The notes under the pieces were generated by a model that was given only the letters and a program-made list of their open reading frames with translations, had not been told where the DNA came from and searched no databases. Both the position numbers and the translations under genes were made by a program. From Bacteroidota bacterium (GTDB taxonomy: Bacteria > Bacteroidota > Bacteroidia > Chitinophagales > LD1): a DNA stretch of 7,350 nt. How positions within the stretch are numbered: the stretch's first letter is position 1; each line of letters starts with the position of its first letter. Below, one piece after another: positions 5,280 to 7,350 of this stretch. The stretch spans positions 1 to 7,350 of the forward strand of contig CANGXE010000065.1 of NCBI GenBank assembly GCA_947457525.1, read 5' to 3'.

Positions 5280-6107
5280 ATGAATGTTATTTACGCTCGC
5301 CTGAGATCCATCTCTACCGTTTTACTTCTTTTGTTTATTGGCCATATAACTTTAGCACAAGCTGCACAATTGCCTTTTCGTCAAGTGTTGCAAGTAGCCA
5401 ACATTAGTGCTGATAATTTAAAGAAAGATTGTCCGCGATTGGTTCAACTTTTAGCTAAGCCGGAATTGACTACTGCTGAGCTTAATCAATGGGTTAAATC
5501 TACTCCAAAAGAGTGGGCTGCTTTTATTGAAATACCGGCTGTGAAAAAACTGAATATTGCTTGGGCTACTTTGGGCATAGAAACAGAAACTAAGGTGGAG
5601 TTTACTCACTCGATGTATTTATGGTATACTAAATCAGAAGTTTCAGAAGACAAAAAGAACAAACTCTTTTCGCACTTTCCTTTGCCAAATTTGAAAAATG
5701 ATTTGAACAAAGAGTACGATGTGTATGACCAAAAAATAGCTTCATGGCAACGTCTTTACCCTGAAGAGTATGAGCGTTTTTTGAACACACCTGAATTGAC
5801 GGCTTTAAATCCATACTACAACGGTTATTACAAATTGCCTTATATTCCTAAGTTCATAGGGCAAGATATTACGGACACTAAACCGGTGAAACAAAAAACA
5901 GGAAATGATGAAATGGATGAATATACCTACCAAATGAAACTACGCAATTGGTATTTCGTTTTCAAGCCGCAAGAGTTTGAAAAATTGTATGGGAAAGATT
6001 ACAAGTTTCCAGCAGAGTTTGATCAGAAAGCCTATCGCGAATATATCATCAAGATGGTGAATGACACTAAGAAAGGGGTTTATCCAAACACCCAAAATCC
6101 GCACTAG
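5280..6107 (+). CDS. Exported protein of unknown function with internal W-P-E-aromatic repeats
   Basis: I do not recognise this 275-aa protein. It has a clear signal peptide: R7 and R9, a hydrophobic core at 13-26 (TVLLLLFIGHITLA) and a likely cut after AQA at 26-28. C51 is the only cysteine and no lipobox is seen, so it should be a soluble periplasmic or secreted protein. The mature part is rich in Tyr, Trp, Lys and Pro. It carries degenerate copies of W-x(4,5)-P-x-E-[WYF]-x-x-[FL], starting at W71 (WVKSTPKEWAAF), W156 (WQRLYPEEYERF) and W224 (WYFVFKPQEFEKL). The first two also share a following P-x(4)-LN. A partial fourth copy, without the Trp, may lie at P52-P61. The ATG at 5280 is chosen because the signal peptide begins there. 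The next gene starts 47 bases after the stop, so the two may be co-transcribed. The codon pattern does not look foreign by eye. Confidence 0.85.
   Translation: MNVIYARLRSISTVLLLLFIGHITLAQAAQLPFRQVLQVANISADNLKKDCPRLVQLLAKPELTTAELNQWVKSTPKEWAAFIEIPAVKKLNIAWATLGIETETKVEFTHSMYLWYTKSEVSEDKKNKLFSHFPLPNLKNDLNKEYDVYDQKIASWQRLYPEEYERFLNTPELTALNPYYNGYYKLPYIPKFIGQDITDTKPVKQKTGNDEMDEYTYQMKLRNWYFVFKPQEFEKLYGKDYKFPAEFDQKAYREYIIKMVNDTKKGVYPNTQNPH
5490..6011 (+). repeat. Degenerate protein-level repeats within the unknown exported protein
   Basis: Three units of about 22 residues are coded at 5490-5555 (residues 71-92), 5745-5810 (156-177) and 5949-6011 (224-244). Each aligns on Trp, Pro, Glu, an aromatic residue and a Phe/Leu; unit 3 has one extra residue between the Trp and the Pro. 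Similarity is visible only in the protein and not in the DNA, which points to an old duplication or a structural repeat. Confidence 0.5.
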
Positions 6108-6154
6108 AATATTTAAGAAAACTGATCCTTTAACTTATAGTTTAAATCAAATTT

Positions 6155-7350
6155 ATGAAGCTAGAATTTACGCAGTTAAGTAAAATTACAGCAATCGCCT
6201 CTTTATTGTTGTGTAGTTTTTATACGCAAGCCCAAACCTTTAATGATGGTGCTATGCAAGTAGAGATGGCTGTTGGCTATTCGTGGGTGGAGAGTGTGGA
6301 TGATCCACTCACCGGAGAGTTGAACGCTAATGAGTTTCGTTTTCGTTGGTGGGCGGCAGACAATGCTAACTTAGATGGACAAGGTTTTTTAGGAGGAAAC
6401 ACCATTGGTGTAAACTCAGGCGGAGCCGGTTGGGTGTTAGCTCAGGACGTAAACTTGTTCAATTTCACCTATGGCCCTGCAGGTTCAACTCCAGTCACTG
6501 TACCACAGTATATGCAACTACAAGGAGAGGCTTGGGAAGATGATTGTTTTGATTGCTATCGCTCAACAGGAACATTTAGTTGGGAGTGCGACCAATGTAG
6601 CAGCAATATATTTGATGGTGGTTGCGGGTGTAGCGGCAATATTTTATGTGGATGTTCTGCAGAAGATCAACACTGTGGACCAACGACTCTTACCAGCACG
6701 ATTAACTACCGCGCAATTCCACCTTGCCTAGGTTTATTTTCACCGAATTTGGGGAACACAAACGGTAGTGCATTTGTAGGGGATTATTTTAGTAATGTGT
6801 GTGGAAATGATGATATTGGTGCAGAAGTATTGGTGCGTTGGACGCCTCCTATACCAAACCCAATTACAGCTACCGCATCTGTTTTGTGCCAACCTAGTTT
6901 AGTTACTCTTCAATCGGGAGGAGCTGTTTTTGGTGGGGACTATCGCTGGTACAACAACACAACAAATATTTTGGTGGGAACGGGTGCGCAGATCACTCCT
7001 TTTGTCGGTACAACAACGACCTTCCGAGTACACACTTTAAACGGAGCTTGTGAAAGTTTGAGTTTTAGATTGATTACAATCACCGTTGGTCAGCCATTAA
7101 TTAACAGTGTCACTTCTACAAATCCTTTGTGCAATGGCGTAAGTAACGGTTCAATTACTATCAACGCATCTGGTGGAAACGGTGCTTTACAGTACTCCAT
7201 CAACGGTGGCGGTACTTGGCAACCTTCAAACGTATTCAATAATTTGGCAGCAGGTTTTTATAATATTTGGGTTCGTGATGCCAGCGGATGCACAGTGATT
7301 TACTCCGGCAATTCAGTTGTGCTTACTCAACCTCAGCCGATTAGCATTTT
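6155..7350 (+). CDS. Secreted multidomain surface protein with SprB repeat, partial at the 3' end
   Basis: The frame is open from the ATG at 6155 to the window edge (398 codons, no stop), so the C-terminus is missing. A signal peptide spans residues 1-26 (K2, hydrophobic ITAIASLLLCSF, cut after TQA). Next comes an N-terminal region with RWWAADNANLDGQGF (64-78) and a Cys-rich segment at 131-174. An Ig-like beta-sandwich segment follows at about 236-311 (C245, W265, C299), of the kind found in Cytophaga/Flavobacterium surface proteins. An SprB-type repeat lies at about 322-380 (NPLCNGVSNGSITI, then LAAGFYNIWVRDASGCT). SprB is the gliding-motility adhesin of Flavobacterium, and such repeats occur in long Bacteroidota surface proteins. 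I infer a large adhesin exported by the type IX system, with further repeats and a sorting domain beyond the edge. The start has no Shine-Dalgarno sequence and no clear promoter in the 47-base gap, so transcription from the previous gene is likely. Confidence 0.88.
   Translation, partial: MKLEFTQLSKITAIASLLLCSFYTQAQTFNDGAMQVEMAVGYSWVESVDDPLTGELNANEFRFRWWAADNANLDGQGFLGGNTIGVNSGGAGWVLAQDVNLFNFTYGPAGSTPVTVPQYMQLQGEAWEDDCFDCYRSTGTFSWECDQCSSNIFDGGCGCSGNILCGCSAEDQHCGPTTLTSTINYRAIPPCLGLFSPNLGNTNGSAFVGDYFSNVCGNDDIGAEVLVRWTPPIPNPITATASVLCQPSLVTLQSGGAVFGGDYRWYNNTTNILVGTGAQITPFVGTTTTFRVHTLNGACESLSFRLITITVGQPLINSVTSTNPLCNGVSNGSITINASGGNGALQYSINGGGTWQPSNVFNNLAAGFYNIWVRDASGCTVIYSGNSVVLTQPQPISI
6545..6676 (+). 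other. Cys-rich segment of the surface protein
   Basis: Nine cysteines fall in 44 residues (131, 134, 145, 148, 157, 159, 165, 167, 174) in the order CxxC, CxxC, CxC, CxC, C, mixed with Gly, Asp and Ser. Two more follow at 191 and 216. In an exported protein, disulphides or metal binding are the likely roles. From memory, WEDDC-type Cys regions recur near the N-termini of Bacteroidota surface proteins. Confidence 0.6.
7118..7294 (+). other. SprB-type repeat domain
   Basis: Residues 322-380 show the features of the SprB repeat family: an opening NPLCNG, then NGSITI, then a Gly-rich GGNG turn, then LQYSINGG, then NNLAAGFY and a closing DASGCT. The two cysteines at the ends (C326, C379) are typical. 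It is followed by LTQPQPI, the usual linker into a next repeat, so more copies probably lie outside the window. Confidence 0.85.

Noticed and set aside
5213..5407. 64-aa open frame overlapping the start of the unknown exported protein
   Set aside because: The overlapping frame at 5280 has a convincing signal peptide and runs 275 codons; the 64-aa product shows nothing recognisable.
6155..6235. Lipoprotein signal at C20 of the surface protein
   Set aside because: The residues before it are LLL, with no Gly, Ala or Ser at -1, while a normal signal peptidase I site follows at residue 26.
6471..6731. 86-aa open frame inside the surface-protein gene
   Set aside because: It overlaps in another frame a gene with a clear signal peptide and recognised domains, and has no matching features.
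1..7350. CRISPR arrays, tRNA or rRNA genes, insertion sequences, or a defence system
   Set aside because: No spaced direct repeats, tRNA-like folds, inverted terminal repeats, transposase or nuclease motifs were found on either strand.

Overview
The window looks like a chromosomal segment from a member of the Bacteroidota (Bacteroidetes). Four observations support this. AtpB has the long, secreted, His-rich N-terminal extension of that phylum. GyrB is the short form (650 aa). Promoter motifs of the TAnnTTTG type are visible, with almost no Shine-Dalgarno sequences. The right edge encodes a multidomain surface protein with an SprB-type repeat. I cannot name the order or genus from sequence alone.

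Left part (1-2850): an ATP synthase cluster in the order atpB-atpE-atpF-atpH, encoding a, c, b and delta. These are the whole membrane sector plus the stator link. A TAnnTTTG promoter element lies 23 bases before atpB. A terminator-like hairpin with a T-run sits between atpE and atpF. A strong intrinsic terminator follows atpH directly. atpA and atpG, which usually follow atpH, are absent, so the F1 subunits must be encoded elsewhere.

Middle (2794-5022): a gene-free convergent interval, then gyrB on the minus strand. The interval holds three hairpins. The left one ends the atp transcript and the right one is a bidirectional terminator at the gyrB end. Between them, on the minus strand, is an arrangement resembling an independent small-RNA unit: an A-tract, a TGTAACC/CGTTAAAG pair with 16 bases between, then an 11-bp hairpin with a U-run. 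This is the most novel-looking item here, and it is a hypothesis.

Right part (5023-7350): gyrB and a rightward pair of genes diverge from a 257-base intergenic region. The first of the pair encodes an unrecognised 275-aa exported protein with degenerate internal W-P-E-aromatic repeats. The second, 47 bases on, runs off the window edge. It encodes an exported surface protein with a Cys-rich N-terminal region, an Ig-like segment and an SprB repeat, and is probably a type IX secretion cargo.

I found no tRNA, rRNA, CRISPR array, insertion sequence or defence system.
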